NCBI RefSeq assembly: GCF_011683915.1
Contig: NZ_JAAQPH010000020.1
Location: forward strand, 39,734 to 103,733
DNA from: Pelagibius litoralis
GTDB taxonomy: Bacteria; Pseudomonadota; Alphaproteobacteria; Kiloniellales; Kiloniellaceae
Direction: 5' to 3'
Length of the DNA: 64,000 bases
Shown here: piece by piece, positions 54,416 through 64,000 of the stretch
How positions within the stretch are numbered: the stretch's first letter is position 1
Layout: each line of letters starts with the position of its first letter
Made by a program: the position numbers and the translations under genes
The notes under the pieces: model-generated
The model's input: the letters and a program-made list of their open reading frames with translations, nothing else
The model's database searches: none
What the model was told of the DNA's origin: nothing

Positions 54416-55228
54416 CTAAGCCCTGTCAGGCGCCAAAAGCGCCCGGGCCCGCTCCAAATCGGCGGGAGTATCGACGCCGAGCGGCAGGGTGTCAACGCGC
54501 GCCACATCCAGGCGCAGCCCCGCTTCCAGGGCGCGCAGCTGCTCCAGGCGCTCACGCTGCTCCAGCGGCGAGGGCGGCAGCGAAACGAAGGTTTCCAGCG
54601 CCGCGCGGCGGTAACTGTAAATGCCGATGTGATGGTAGAGCGGCTGGGCCACGCCGGACCCCTCCCCCGGAACAGCATCCCAGGGATCGTAGGGCACCGG
54701 GGCACGGCTGAAATAGAGCGCCCGCGCGGTTTCCGCCCCCTCGGGAAAGCTGACCGCGGCCTTTACCACATTGGGGTTGCGGCGTTCCTGGGGATCGCTG
54801 ATTTCCACCACCAGGCTGGCGATATCCACCGCCGGGTCGGCCAGCGGCCGCAGGACGGCACGCACCGCCTCCGCCTCCAGGGTCGGCAGATCGCCCTGCA
54901 GGTTGACCACGGCATCGTGGCGCCCCCCGGGATCGATAGCCTGCAGAGCTTCGAAAATACGGTCCGATCCGCTGGGATGATCGGCCCGGGTCAGTACCGC
55001 CTCGCCCCCCGCATCCCGAATGGCATCGGCGATGGCCTGTTCGGCACAGGCAACCACCACCGGGCCGACATCGGCCTCAACCGCGCGCCGCCAGACATGG
55101 ACGATCATGGCCTCGCCATTGATGTCGGCCAGCGGTTTATCCGGCAGGCGAACGGAGGCCAGCCGCGCCGGGATCAGAACGATCGGGCTTGCAGGGGCAG
55201 CAGGGTCGGATGACAGGAAGGAGGCCAT
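54416..55228 (-). CDS. kdsB: 3-deoxy-manno-octulosonate cytidylyltransferase
   Basis: A 270-aa enzyme that activates KDO as CMP-KDO for lipopolysaccharide core synthesis. Conserved parts are [20 protein letters not shown], the nucleotide loop [23 protein letters not shown] and [20 protein letters not shown]. The presence implies a Gram-negative outer membrane with KDO. It is transcribed away from the cytochrome gene and upstream of pheA. Confidence 0.96.
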   Translation of the reverse strand: MASFLSSDPAAPASPIVLIPARLASVRLPDKPLADINGEAMIVHVWRRAVEADVGPVVVACAEQAIADAIRDAGGEAVLTRADHPSGSDRIFEALQAIDPGGRHDAVVNLQGDLPTLEAEAVRAVLRPLADPAVDIASLVVEISDPQERRNPNVVKAAVSFPEGAETARALYFSRAPVPYDPWDAVPGEGSGVAQPLYHHIGIYSYRRAALETFVSLPPSPLEQRERLEQLRALEAGLRLDVARVDTLPLGVDTPADLERARALLAPDRA

Positions 55229-55464
55229 AGTATGTAACGAAACTCTGGAGGGATGTCCCTGAAACGAATCGGGGCTGCAGAGCCCCGGAGAATTAACGAA
55301 GCGTAAAGGAATTACGACGAAAACCGGACCCTAGAGTGCCGCACGGCGATGAAAAGGTCTTTTTTCCTCGCCCAACCGGTGCAATTCCGTCCGGGCCCTA
55401 TTGAATGCCTGGATTTGCGCGGTTATTGTCCCGCGCAGAACACAAGGAAAGCAAGGGTTTGTCC

Positions 55465-56013
55465 ATGGCTTCGTCGTTGGAATCAAACAAGATCGCTGCT
55501 GCCGTCCTGACCGCCGGCGTCATCGCCATGATGTCCGGTTTCGCCGCCGAGCTTCTCTATAGTCCGGAAATGCTGGAAGAGAATGTCTACACAGTGGCCG
55601 TCGCCGACGGCGGCGACGCGGGCGCGACTGAAGTCGCCGAGGCGCCGGCGCTGGAGCCGATTGGCCCGCTGCTGGCATCGGCCGATGTGGCGAACGGTGA
55701 GAAAGTGACCAGAGCCTGCACCGCCTGCCACAGCTTCGACGAGGGCGGTCCGACCAAGATCGGCCCCAATCTCTACGACATCGTCAATCGCTCGATCACC
55801 GCCTACGAGGGCTTTGCCTTCTCCGATGCCTTGCTGGAAAAGGCCGACCAGGTCTGGGACTACGAGAACCTGAACGGTTTCCTGGTCCGGCCGCGGGACT
55901 GGGCGCCGGGCACCAAGATGACCTATGCCGGCATGAGGAAGACCAGCGACCGCGCCGACCTGATCGCCTATCTGCGCAGCCTGAGCGGCAGCCCGGCGCC
56001 GTTGCCGGAGTAA
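55465..56013 (+). CDS. Membrane-anchored cytochrome c (c552/CycM type)
   Basis: A 182-aa electron carrier. The N-terminal helix KIAAAVLTAGVIAMMSGFAA (about 9-28) is an uncleaved anchor. A linker rich in Ala, Glu and Val follows, and a single class I haem domain has CTACHSF with the haem ligands and an axial Met in APGTKMTYAGM. Related CycM/c552 proteins link the bc1 complex to cytochrome oxidase in alphaproteobacteria. The start ATG 55465 was chosen because it begins the anchor sequence; GCAAGGG upstream is a weak ribosome site. A terminator follows. Confidence 0.93.
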   Translation: MASSLESNKIAAAVLTAGVIAMMSGFAAELLYSPEMLEENVYTVAVADGGDAGATEVAEAPALEPIGPLLASADVANGEKVTRACTACHSFDEGGPTKIGPNLYDIVNRSITAYEGFAFSDALLEKADQVWDYENLNGFLVRPRDWAPGTKMTYAGMRKTSDRADLIAYLRSLSGSPAPLPE

Positions 56014-56031
56014 GTCGGACCTGTTTCACGT

Positions 56032-56071
56032 AAGCGGCCCACGAGGAAAATTTCCCGTGGGCCGTTTTCTT
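56032..56071 (+). terminator. Rho-independent terminator after cytochrome c
   Basis: CGGCCCACG (56035-56043) pairs exactly with CGTGGGCCG (56056-56064), followed by TTTTCTTT. The next gene begins at the end of the T tract, so it likely depends on a promoter inside or on read-through. Confidence 0.85.
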
Positions 56072-56073
56072 TC

Positions 56074-56901
56074 ATGCGCCGTAAGATGACGGAAAATATG
56101 AGCGTCACCGAGGAAACCTGTTCCCAGGAATTCATCGATCTGGCCGGCGCGCTGGCCACGACCGCCCGCGGTATCGCCCGGCAGTACTTCCGCCAGGGCC
56201 TCGCCATCGAAGACAAGGCCGACGAAAGCCCGGTCACCCGCGCCGACCGCGAAGCCGAAGCGGCCATGCGCAAGCTGATCGGCGCGGCCTATCCGGACCA
56301 CGGCATCTTCGGCGAAGAATACGGCGCCGAGAACCCGGACGCCGATTTCGTCTGGGTACTCGACCCGATCGACGGCACCAGGCGCTTCATCACCGGCAAC
56401 CCGCTGTTCGGCAGCCTGATCGCTCTGTTGCATCACAACAAACCGATCCTGGGCGTGATCGATATGCCCATCCTGGAGGAACGCTGGCTGGGCATTGCCG
56501 GGCGCCCGAGCCTCTTTACCGACCGGCAGGGCAGCCGCGAAGCCCGCGTCAGGCCCTGCCCGCAACTGGCCGGGGCAACCATCCTGTCGACCGCGCCGGA
56601 GATGTTCCAGGGTGCCAACGGCCCGGCCTTTCAGCGCCTGCGCGACAGCGCCAAGCTGACCCTCTACGGCGGCGACTGTTTCAACTATGGCCTGCTGGCC
56701 AGCGGCTTTGCCGATATCGTCGTGGAGGCCGACCTGGCGCCCTATGACTACCTGGCCCACGCCCCCATCGTCGCCGGCGCCGGCGGCGTGATGAGCGACT
56801 GGCAGGGCGCGCCGCTGACCCTGCAGTCCGACGGCCGGGTGCTCTGCGCCGGCGACCCGGCCTGCCACGATCAGGCCGTCGCCCTGCTCCGTACTGCCTG
56901 A
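56074..56901 (+). CDS. hisN: Inositol monophosphatase family protein, histidinol phosphatase HisN-like
   Basis: A 275-aa Mg2+-dependent phosphatase. The metal-binding motifs are GEEYGAE near 87 and LDPIDGTRRFITGNPLFGSL, with the second Asp pair in APYDYLAHAPIVAGAGG. The family in alphaproteobacteria supplies histidinol-phosphate phosphatase (HisN), although inositol or sugar phosphates cannot be excluded. Start is uncertain: ATG 56074 abuts the terminator, while ATG 56086 and 56098 are in frame and also usable. Confidence 0.88.
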   Translation: MRRKMTENMSVTEETCSQEFIDLAGALATTARGIARQYFRQGLAIEDKADESPVTRADREAEAAMRKLIGAAYPDHGIFGEEYGAENPDADFVWVLDPIDGTRRFITGNPLFGSLIALLHHNKPILGVIDMPILEERWLGIAGRPSLFTDRQGSREARVRPCPQLAGATILSTAPEMFQGANGPAFQRLRDSAKLTLYGGDCFNYGLLASGFADIVVEADLAPYDYLAHAPIVAGAGGVMSDWQGAPLTLQSDGRVLCAGDPACHDQAVALLRTA

Positions 56902-57079
56902 AACCCCCACATTTTCTTGCTGCAGGCGGATTAATTAGCCGTAACAATAGGGCGAGCAGGCTTGTTTAAGAGGATTCGTCGCCCAAATCGGTTTAGAATC
57001 CCAACGTGAACAGGGACCAAAGCTTGAACCATATGCAGCCGACGCGATGCTGTCAGGTGAAGCGGAAAGGGACTCGAGA

Positions 57080-58924
57080 ATGATTGAAACACCCCGCCTG
57101 CCACGGCGCAGCGCCGTTGCATTGGCCGTTCTTTGCGTCACGGCGCTCGTCCCTCTTTCAGCGACCGCCGAACAAAAAATCACCAAGGCCTGGGCCATTG
57201 CCGAGTTTGGCGAACCGCTCTACGACGAAAGTCTCGAGCATTTTCCCTATGCCGACCCGGATGCCCCGAAAGGCGGCAACATCACCCTGGGGGCTTTCGG
57301 TTCCTTCGACACCCTCAATCCCTATATCCTCAAAGGCGACTTTCCCTCCTCCATCGGGCTTACCTACGACAGCCTTATGGAGGCTTCGGGCGACGAACTG
57401 GTCAGCGCCTATGGCGTGATCGCCGAAAGCGTCGAGTTTCCGGAGGACAAAAGCTGGGCGATCTTCAACATCCGCCCGGAAGCGCGCTATCACGACGGCG
57501 TGCCGATTACCGCCGGCGATTTCAAGTTCACCTTCGAGACGATTCGCGAACATGGCCGTCCCTTCCTGAAATCCTTCTATGACGATGTCGAAAGTGCGGA
57601 AGTGCTCTCCGACAGCCGGATCAAATACAACTTCCGCACCCGCGACACGATGAAACCCCTGATGATCGTCGCCAGCGCAACGCCCCAGCCGCGCCACTAT
57701 TGGGAGACGCGCGACATATCAAAGACGACCCTGGAGCCGCCGCTCACCTCCGGCCCCTACAGGATCAAGAGCCTGGAGCCCGGCCGCAACATCGTCTACG
57801 AGCGGGTGGAGGACTACTGGGCCGCGGACCTTCCCATCAACAGGGGCCGCTACAACTTCGACATCATCCGCTACGACTTTTACCGCGACCAGACCGTTCA
57901 GTTCGAGGCCTTCAAGGCCGGCAAGATCGACTATCGCGGCGAAGGAGAGGTGAAGCGCTGGTTCACCGGCTACGATATTCCGCAGGTGGCAAACGGACAG
58001 ATTCAGAAAATCGAAAAACCCAACAACAATCCGCGCGGCATCGGCGCCTTTTTCATCAACAACCGGCGTGAGAAATTCAAGGACAGGCGGGTCCGCGAAG
58101 CGATCCTGAATCTGTATGACTTCGAAGCGATCCAGCGCACTCTGCTTTTCGGCCAATACAAGCGCATCAAGAGCTACTTCCCCAACTCCGACTTCGGCGT
58201 CTCGGGACCGCCGACCCCCGAAGAGATCGCGGTGCTGGAGCCCTTCCGTGACCAACTTCCGCCGGAAGTGCTCACAGAAACCTTCGAGCCGCCGAAGACC
58301 GACGGCAGCGGGCGCAACCGCCAGAATCTGCGCAAGGCGGTGGCTCTGTTCAAGGAAGCAGGTTGGGAGCTGCGCGACAAGAAACTGGTCAATGCTGAGA
58401 CCGGCGAGCAGTTCCAACTGCAGATCATCACCGCATCGCCGCCGACCGTGCGCATGGCCGAACCCTTCGTTCAATCCATGCAGCGCGCCGGTATCGACGC
58501 TTCGATCCGCTTGGTCGACCCATCCCAATGGCAGGTCATCGGCGATGACTTCGACTTCGATATCATGACGGGACGGCTGAACTTCTTCCCGCCGCCGGGA
58601 ACCGAGCTTCGGTCCTACTACGGCTCCGCCGCCGCTGGCTTGCGCGGCTCCGCGAACTCCATGGGCATTCAGAACCCTGTCGTCGATCAGCTGATCGAGA
58701 AGATCATTTCGGCTGAAGATCTGGAGACCCTGAAGGCGACGACCCGCGCCCTGGACAGAGTATTGCTCTGGAATCACTATCTGGTGCCGATCTACTATCC
58801 GGACGAAGTCTGGTTCGCCTACTGGGACAAGTTCGGCATGCCGGAGAAAACCGCGCGCTACGGCGCCGGCTTCTCCACCACCTGGTGGTACGATGAAGCC
58901 CGTGCCGCCAAGCTCACGAACTGA
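57080..58924 (+). CDS. yejA: Peptide/microcin C ABC transporter, substrate-binding protein
   Basis: A 614-aa periplasmic binding protein (SBP family 5). The signal peptide runs to about residue 34 (ALAVLCVTALVPLSATAE). YejA-type sequence includes AIAEFGEPLYDESLEHFPYA, YLKGDF-like PYILKGDFPSS, and DVLTPFD-type motifs later (SYFPNSDFGVSG). It feeds the inner-membrane pair YejBE and ATPase YejF, which import oligopeptides and, in other species, microcin C. The ATG 57080 was chosen (GGACTCGAG lacks a strong ribosome site); the longer frame has no signal peptide. Confidence 0.93.
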   Translation: MIETPRLPRRSAVALAVLCVTALVPLSATAEQKITKAWAIAEFGEPLYDESLEHFPYADPDAPKGGNITLGAFGSFDTLNPYILKGDFPSSIGLTYDSLMEASGDELVSAYGVIAESVEFPEDKSWAIFNIRPEARYHDGVPITAGDFKFTFETIREHGRPFLKSFYDDVESAEVLSDSRIKYNFRTRDTMKPLMIVASATPQPRHYWETRDISKTTLEPPLTSGPYRIKSLEPGRNIVYERVEDYWAADLPINRGRYNFDIIRYDFYRDQTVQFEAFKAGKIDYRGEGEVKRWFTGYDIPQVANGQIQKIEKPNNNPRGIGAFFINNRREKFKDRRVREAILNLYDFEAIQRTLLFGQYKRIKSYFPNSDFGVSGPPTPEEIAVLEPFRDQLPPEVLTETFEPPKTDGSGRNRQNLRKAVALFKEAGWELRDKKLVNAETGEQFQLQIITASPPTVRMAEPFVQSMQRAGIDASIRLVDPSQWQVIGDDFDFDIMTGRLNFFPPPGTELRSYYGSAAAGLRGSANSMGIQNPVVDQLIEKIISAEDLETLKATTRALDRVLLWNHYLVPIYYPDEVWFAYWDKFGMPEKTARYGAGFSTTWWYDEARAAKLTN

Positions 58925-58969
58925 TAGACGGCACCCCGTGCAGCCGTCTGCCCAGAGCTTGATGCGCCG

Positions 58970-60076
58970 ATGCTAGCTTACATCGTCAGGCGCCTGTTTC
59001 TGATCATCCCGACCCTGCTTGGGATCATGATCATCAACTTCGCCATCGTGCAGCTGGCGCCCGGTGGCCCGGTCGAGCAATTGATCGCGGAGCTGAGCGG
59101 CGAAGCAGTGGGTGCGACGGAACGTTTCTCCGGCGGCGGATCGGATCTTGGCCAACAGACTGATCCAGGCGCCGGCGACAAAGGGTCCAATACCACCTAC
59201 CGCGGCGCCCGCGGCCTTGACCCGGAAGTGATCAAGGAGATCGAGCGCATGTTCGGCTTCGACAAGCCGCTGCATGAGCGTTTCCTGCTGATGATGGGCA
59301 ACTATCTGCGATTCGATTTCGGCGAAAGCTATTTCCGGGACCGTCGCGTTGTCGATCTTGTTATCGAAAAAATGCCGGTCTCCATCTCCCTGGGGCTCTG
59401 GACGACCCTGCTGGTCTACCTGATCTCCATTCCGCTCGGCATCGCCAAGGCGACCCGGGACGGCAGCCGCTTCGATGTCTGGACCAGCGGCGTGGTGATC
59501 GTCGGCTACGCCATCCCCTCTTTCATCTTTGCCGTGCTGTTGATCGTCGTCTTCTCCGGCGGGCGCTACCTCGACTGGTTTCCCCTGCGCGGCCTGGTGT
59601 CCGACGACTTCGACAATCTGGGTCCGCTGCAGCAGGTTCTCGACTATCTCTGGCACATCGCCCTGCCCGTCCTGGCGCTGGTGATCGGCGGGTTCGCCAC
59701 CCTGACGATGCTGACCAAGAATTCTTTTCTCGACCAGATCGGCCAGCAGTATGTGCTGACCGCCCGGGCCAAGGGCCTGACCGAGGGACAGGTGCTGTAC
59801 GGTCACGTCTTCCGCAACGCCATGCTCATCGTGATCGCCGGCTTCCCCGGTGCCTTCGTCTCGATCCTGTTCACCGGCGCCTTGCTGATCGAGGTGATCT
59901 TCTCTCTCGACGGACTGGGGCTTTTGGGGTTTGAAGCGGCCCTCAACCGCGACTACCCGATCATGTTTGCGACACTCTTTTTCTTTACCCTGCTTGGCCT
60001 TCTCATGCAGTTGGTCGGCGACATCACCTACACCATCGTCGACCCCCGCATCGACTTCGAAAGCCGGGAGACCTGA
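58970..60076 (+). CDS. yejB: Peptide ABC transporter permease YejB
   Basis: A 368-aa permease with an N-terminal segment [20 protein letters not shown] and five further membrane helices from about 140 on. The EAA loop that contacts the ATPase appears as [20 protein letters not shown]. The insert at about 45-95 (with [20 protein letters not shown]) is a periplasmic loop. Second gene of yejABEF, followed by yejE after a single base. Confidence 0.95.
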   Translation: MLAYIVRRLFLIIPTLLGIMIINFAIVQLAPGGPVEQLIAELSGEAVGATERFSGGGSDLGQQTDPGAGDKGSNTTYRGARGLDPEVIKEIERMFGFDKPLHERFLLMMGNYLRFDFGESYFRDRRVVDLVIEKMPVSISLGLWTTLLVYLISIPLGIAKATRDGSRFDVWTSGVVIVGYAIPSFIFAVLLIVVFSGGRYLDWFPLRGLVSDDFDNLGPLQQVLDYLWHIALPVLALVIGGFATLTMLTKNSFLDQIGQQYVLTARAKGLTEGQVLYGHVFRNAMLIVIAGFPGAFVSILFTGALLIEVIFSLDGLGLLGFEAALNRDYPIMFATLFFFTLLGLLMQLVGDITYTIVDPRIDFESRET

Positions 60077-60077
60077 G

Positions 60078-61222
60078 GTGACGGTTTCAGCGGCGCCAAA
60101 AAACGAACACGACAGACGGTTCTTCGGTCTTCGTATCTCGCCGATCAATCAGCGCCGCATCGGGAATTTCCGCGCCAACAGGCGCGGCTATTGGGCAACC
60201 CTCATTCTGGTGCCGATCTTCGTGCTTTCCCTCTTCGCCGAGTTGATCGCCAACGACCGGCCGCTGTTCATCTGGTTCGACGGCGAGCCCTATACACCGG
60301 TTTTCTTCACCTATGCCGAAACGGTCTTTGGCGGAGAGTTTGAGCTGGAAGCGGACTATAAGGATCCTTTCGTCGTCGAGCTGATCGAGGAAAAGGGATG
60401 GATCCTGAATCCGCCGATCCCCTTTGCCTACAACACCATCGACTTCGATCTCGCCAGTCCGGCGCCCACAGCCCCGGACAGCCGGCACTGGCTGGGCACC
60501 GACGACCAGGCCCGTGACGTCGCCGCCCGGGTTATCTATGGGTTCCGCATCTCGATCCTCTTCGGTCTCGCCCTAACGATTATCTCCTCGGTTATCGGCG
60601 TCATCGCCGGGGCGGTGCAGGGCTACTTCGGCGGCTGGACCGATCTGCTGTTTCAGCGCTTCATCGAAATCTGGTCCGGCCTGCCGGTCCTCTACCTGCT
60701 CATCATCATGGCCAGCGTCATCACGCCCGGGTTCTTCCCGCTGCTTATCCTGATGTTGCTGTTCTCCTGGATGGGCTTGGTCGGTGTGGTGCGCGCGGAG
60801 TTCCTGCGCGCCCGCAATTTCGACTACGTCCGCGCCGCCAGGGCGCTGGGCGCCTCCAATGCGGCGATCATGTATCGCCACGTACTGCCCAATGCGATGG
60901 TGGCCACCATCACCTTCATGCCCTTCATCCTCTCCGGATCCGTGACCACCCTGACAGCGCTCGATTTCCTTGGCTTCGGACTGCCGCCGGGCTCTCCCTC
61001 CCTCGGTGAACTGCTGGCCCAGGGCAAGGCGAACCTGCAAGCGCCCTGGCTGGCGCTGACCGGGTTCATGGTCATCGCCATCATGCTGAGCCTGCTGGTC
61101 TTCATCGGCGAAGCGGTGCGCGACGCCTTCGATCCGCGCAAGCTCTTTGCCGGGGCGACGCCGCCGGAAGAAACCGCCACAGAGGTGCCGCCGGCATCCG
61201 CCGCCGCCCGGGGGAACGACTG

Positions 61223-61223
<1 letters not shown>
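60078..61223 (+). CDS. yejE: Peptide ABC transporter permease YejE
   Basis: A 381-aa permease. The N-terminal helix follows GYWATLILVPIFVLSLFAEL; a large periplasmic loop with PLFIWFDGEPYTPVFFTYAE and KEGWILNPPIPFAYNTID-like sequence precedes the TM domain. The EAA loop is VRAARALGASNAAIMYRHVL. Begins at GTG 60078, one base after the yejB stop, with GAG upstream. TGATG overlap joins it to yejF. Confidence 0.95.
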
Positions 61224-62848
<1,625 letters not shown>

Positions 62849-62904
62849 AGCCTGTTCCGGCTATCCCTAGCCTTGCTCCTCCCTTTCCCTGATCCAGGAT
62901 CATC

Positions 62905-63834
62905 GTGGCCCTTCTCATCAAGACCGACATCGATCGCGGCAACGCCTGGGCCGAGGCCCTGGCCTCTGCCTACCCCGGGCTGAAAACCCATACCTGGCCC
63001 TTTAAGGGCGATCCGGCGGAGATCGACTATGCTCTGGTCTGGAAACCGCCGGAAGGCGAGCTGAAGGGTTATCCCAACCTGAAGGCGATCTTTTCCATCG
63101 GCGCCGGCATCGACCATCTGGCCAGCGATCCGGACCTGCCCGCAGGCGTACCGGTGGTGCGCATGGTGGAGCCGGGGCTGACCGCCGGTATGTCGGAATA
63201 CGTCACCCTGGCGGTGCTCGGCCACCATCGCTTCGCCCAGGACTATGCCCTGCAACGCCAAGCCAGGATTTGGGAGGAAATCCCCCAGGTCGCCGCCGCG
63301 GCACGTCAGATCGGCGTCATGGGCCTCGGCGTGCTGGGGCGTGACGCACTGGCGAAGCTGGCCCTCTTCGGCTTCAAGCTGGCGGGCTGGAGCCGCACGC
63401 CCAAGAGCCTGCCGGGCATCAACTGCTATCATGGCGAAGAGGGTCTGCGCGACTTGCTGGCCGAGACCGATATCCTGGTCTGCCTGCTACCGCTGACACC
63501 GGAGACCGAAGGCATTCTCTGCCGCGCGGTCTTCGACCAGTTGCCGAAGGGCGCCGCCGTGGTCAACGTCGGGCGCGGCGGGCACCTGGTCGAACAGGAT
63601 CTCCTGGACGCACTGGAGAGCGGGCGGCTGAGCGGGGCGACCCTGGATGTCTTCCGCGAGGAGCCCTTGCCGGAAGACCATCCTTTCTGGGAGCACCCGA
63701 AGGTTTTCATGACGCCCCATGTGGCCAGCATGACCTTGCCGGAAAGTGCCTGTCAGGCAGTCGTCGCCAACATCCACCGCCAGGAGGCCGGCGAACCGCT
63801 GCGCCACGTGGTGGACATGGCGCGGGGGTATTAG
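62905..63834 (+). CDS. ghrA: Glyoxylate/hydroxypyruvate reductase A type 2-hydroxyacid dehydrogenase
   Basis: A 309-aa NAD(P)H-dependent enzyme. The Rossmann motif GVMGLGVLGRDALAKL and the cofactor-specificity segment WSRTPKS (Arg favouring NADPH) lie near 133-165. Catalytic residues: Arg in NVGRGGHLVEQ, Glu in DVFREEPLPEDHPFW, His in MTPHVAS. The start is GTG 62905. GhrA reduces glyoxylate and hydroxypyruvate; close relatives act on other 2-ketoacids, so the substrate is by family. It stands between yejF and the window edge. Confidence 0.9.
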   Translation: MALLIKTDIDRGNAWAEALASAYPGLKTHTWPFKGDPAEIDYALVWKPPEGELKGYPNLKAIFSIGAGIDHLASDPDLPAGVPVVRMVEPGLTAGMSEYVTLAVLGHHRFAQDYALQRQARIWEEIPQVAAAARQIGVMGLGVLGRDALAKLALFGFKLAGWSRTPKSLPGINCYHGEEGLRDLLAETDILVCLLPLTPETEGILCRAVFDQLPKGAAVVNVGRGGHLVEQDLLDALESGRLSGATLDVFREEPLPEDHPFWEHPKVFMTPHVASMTLPESACQAVVANIHRQEAGEPLRHVVDMARGY

Positions 63835-63894
63835 CGACCGGGTCCTATACAACACTGTCATGCTCGGGCTTGTCCCACTGGTGTCCGGTTAAGA

Positions 63895-64000
63895 CTAGGC
63901 CCACTGGAGGACCATCTGATCGGGGTTGATCGGAGGCTCTGGATCGGACTGGATCAGGCGGTCGATGCGCTTTCGGTGCATGAGATTGGCGCGGACGAGG
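63895..64000 (-). CDS. C-terminus of an unidentified gene cut by the window edge
   Basis: A minus-strand frame enters at the right edge and stops at 63895. The visible end reads LVRANLMHRKRIDRLIQSDP and then EPPINPDQMVLQWA. The Arg/Lys-rich helix could belong to a transposase or regulator; I cannot identify it from 34 residues. Confidence 0.35.
   Translation of the reverse strand, partial: LVRANLMHRKRIDRLIQSDPEPPINPDQMVLQWA

Overview
The window is a 64 kb piece of an alphaproteobacterial chromosome, most likely a marine or halophilic Rhodospirillales/Kiloniellales-type bacterium. The evidence is high-GC coding DNA, an Fnr-type regulator with alphaproteobacterial anaeroboxes, DUF2336 and DUF6134 proteins, a short Alu-less SRP RNA, a membrane-anchored cytochrome c, and the CTP:KDO, RmuC and YejABEF gene sets. 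No species can be named from the sequence alone.

Bases 1-17897 are an accessory island ending exactly at the 3' end of a tRNA-Arg(ACG) gene (17898-17974, minus strand), a classical integration site. Its core is a compact minus-strand operon: a 1722-aa helicase with DUF1998-type C-terminus, a 922-aa SNF2/DrmD-like helicase, a 1484-aa Eco57I/PglX-like N6-adenine methyltransferase, and an SMC/RecF-like ATPase cut by the left edge. This looks like a DISARM-related anti-phage system, but the DrmA and DrmB functions seem fused and an SMC-like ATPase sits where DrmC would be expected. Further along lie a HEPN-motif protein, an HNH-like gene broken by one in-frame TAG, a 22-bp direct repeat (copies exactly 1800 bp apart) bracketing those two, and an HTH/coiled-coil island protein. 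No integrase is visible.

Bases 18280-31000 are mixed core genes: an outer-membrane lipoprotein, DUF4864 protein, xanthine phosphoribosyltransferase, an Fnr regulator divergent from an acetyltransferase with an anaerobox between them, a lipoprotein gamma-glutamyltransferase, an RlmI-type rRNA methyltransferase, an Old Yellow Enzyme homologue of unusual composition flanked by palindromic repeats and a transposase remnant, a histidine kinase, a tiny exported CNPC-repeat cysteine-rich protein and a TVP38 membrane protein.

Bases 30758-37828 hold rpmH-rnpA-yidD-yidC-ysxC-argB behind a near-consensus promoter, then ubiT-ubiU-ubiV (oxygen-independent ubiquinone synthesis) preceded by a second anaerobox; the Fnr gene at 21 kb is the natural candidate regulator. 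Next come a translationally coupled diguanylate cyclase/DUF2336 pair, dapD-dapE (lysine), def-fmt-truA (translation), rmuC, a DUF4139 protein, and dnaX-ybaB-recR with the SRP RNA upstream.

Bases 51690-63834 carry a DUF6134 protein, nudC, kdsB-pheA, a cytochrome c, a hisN-type phosphatase, the yejABEF peptide/microcin C ABC importer and a ghrA-type 2-hydroxyacid dehydrogenase. The right edge cuts an unidentified minus-strand gene.
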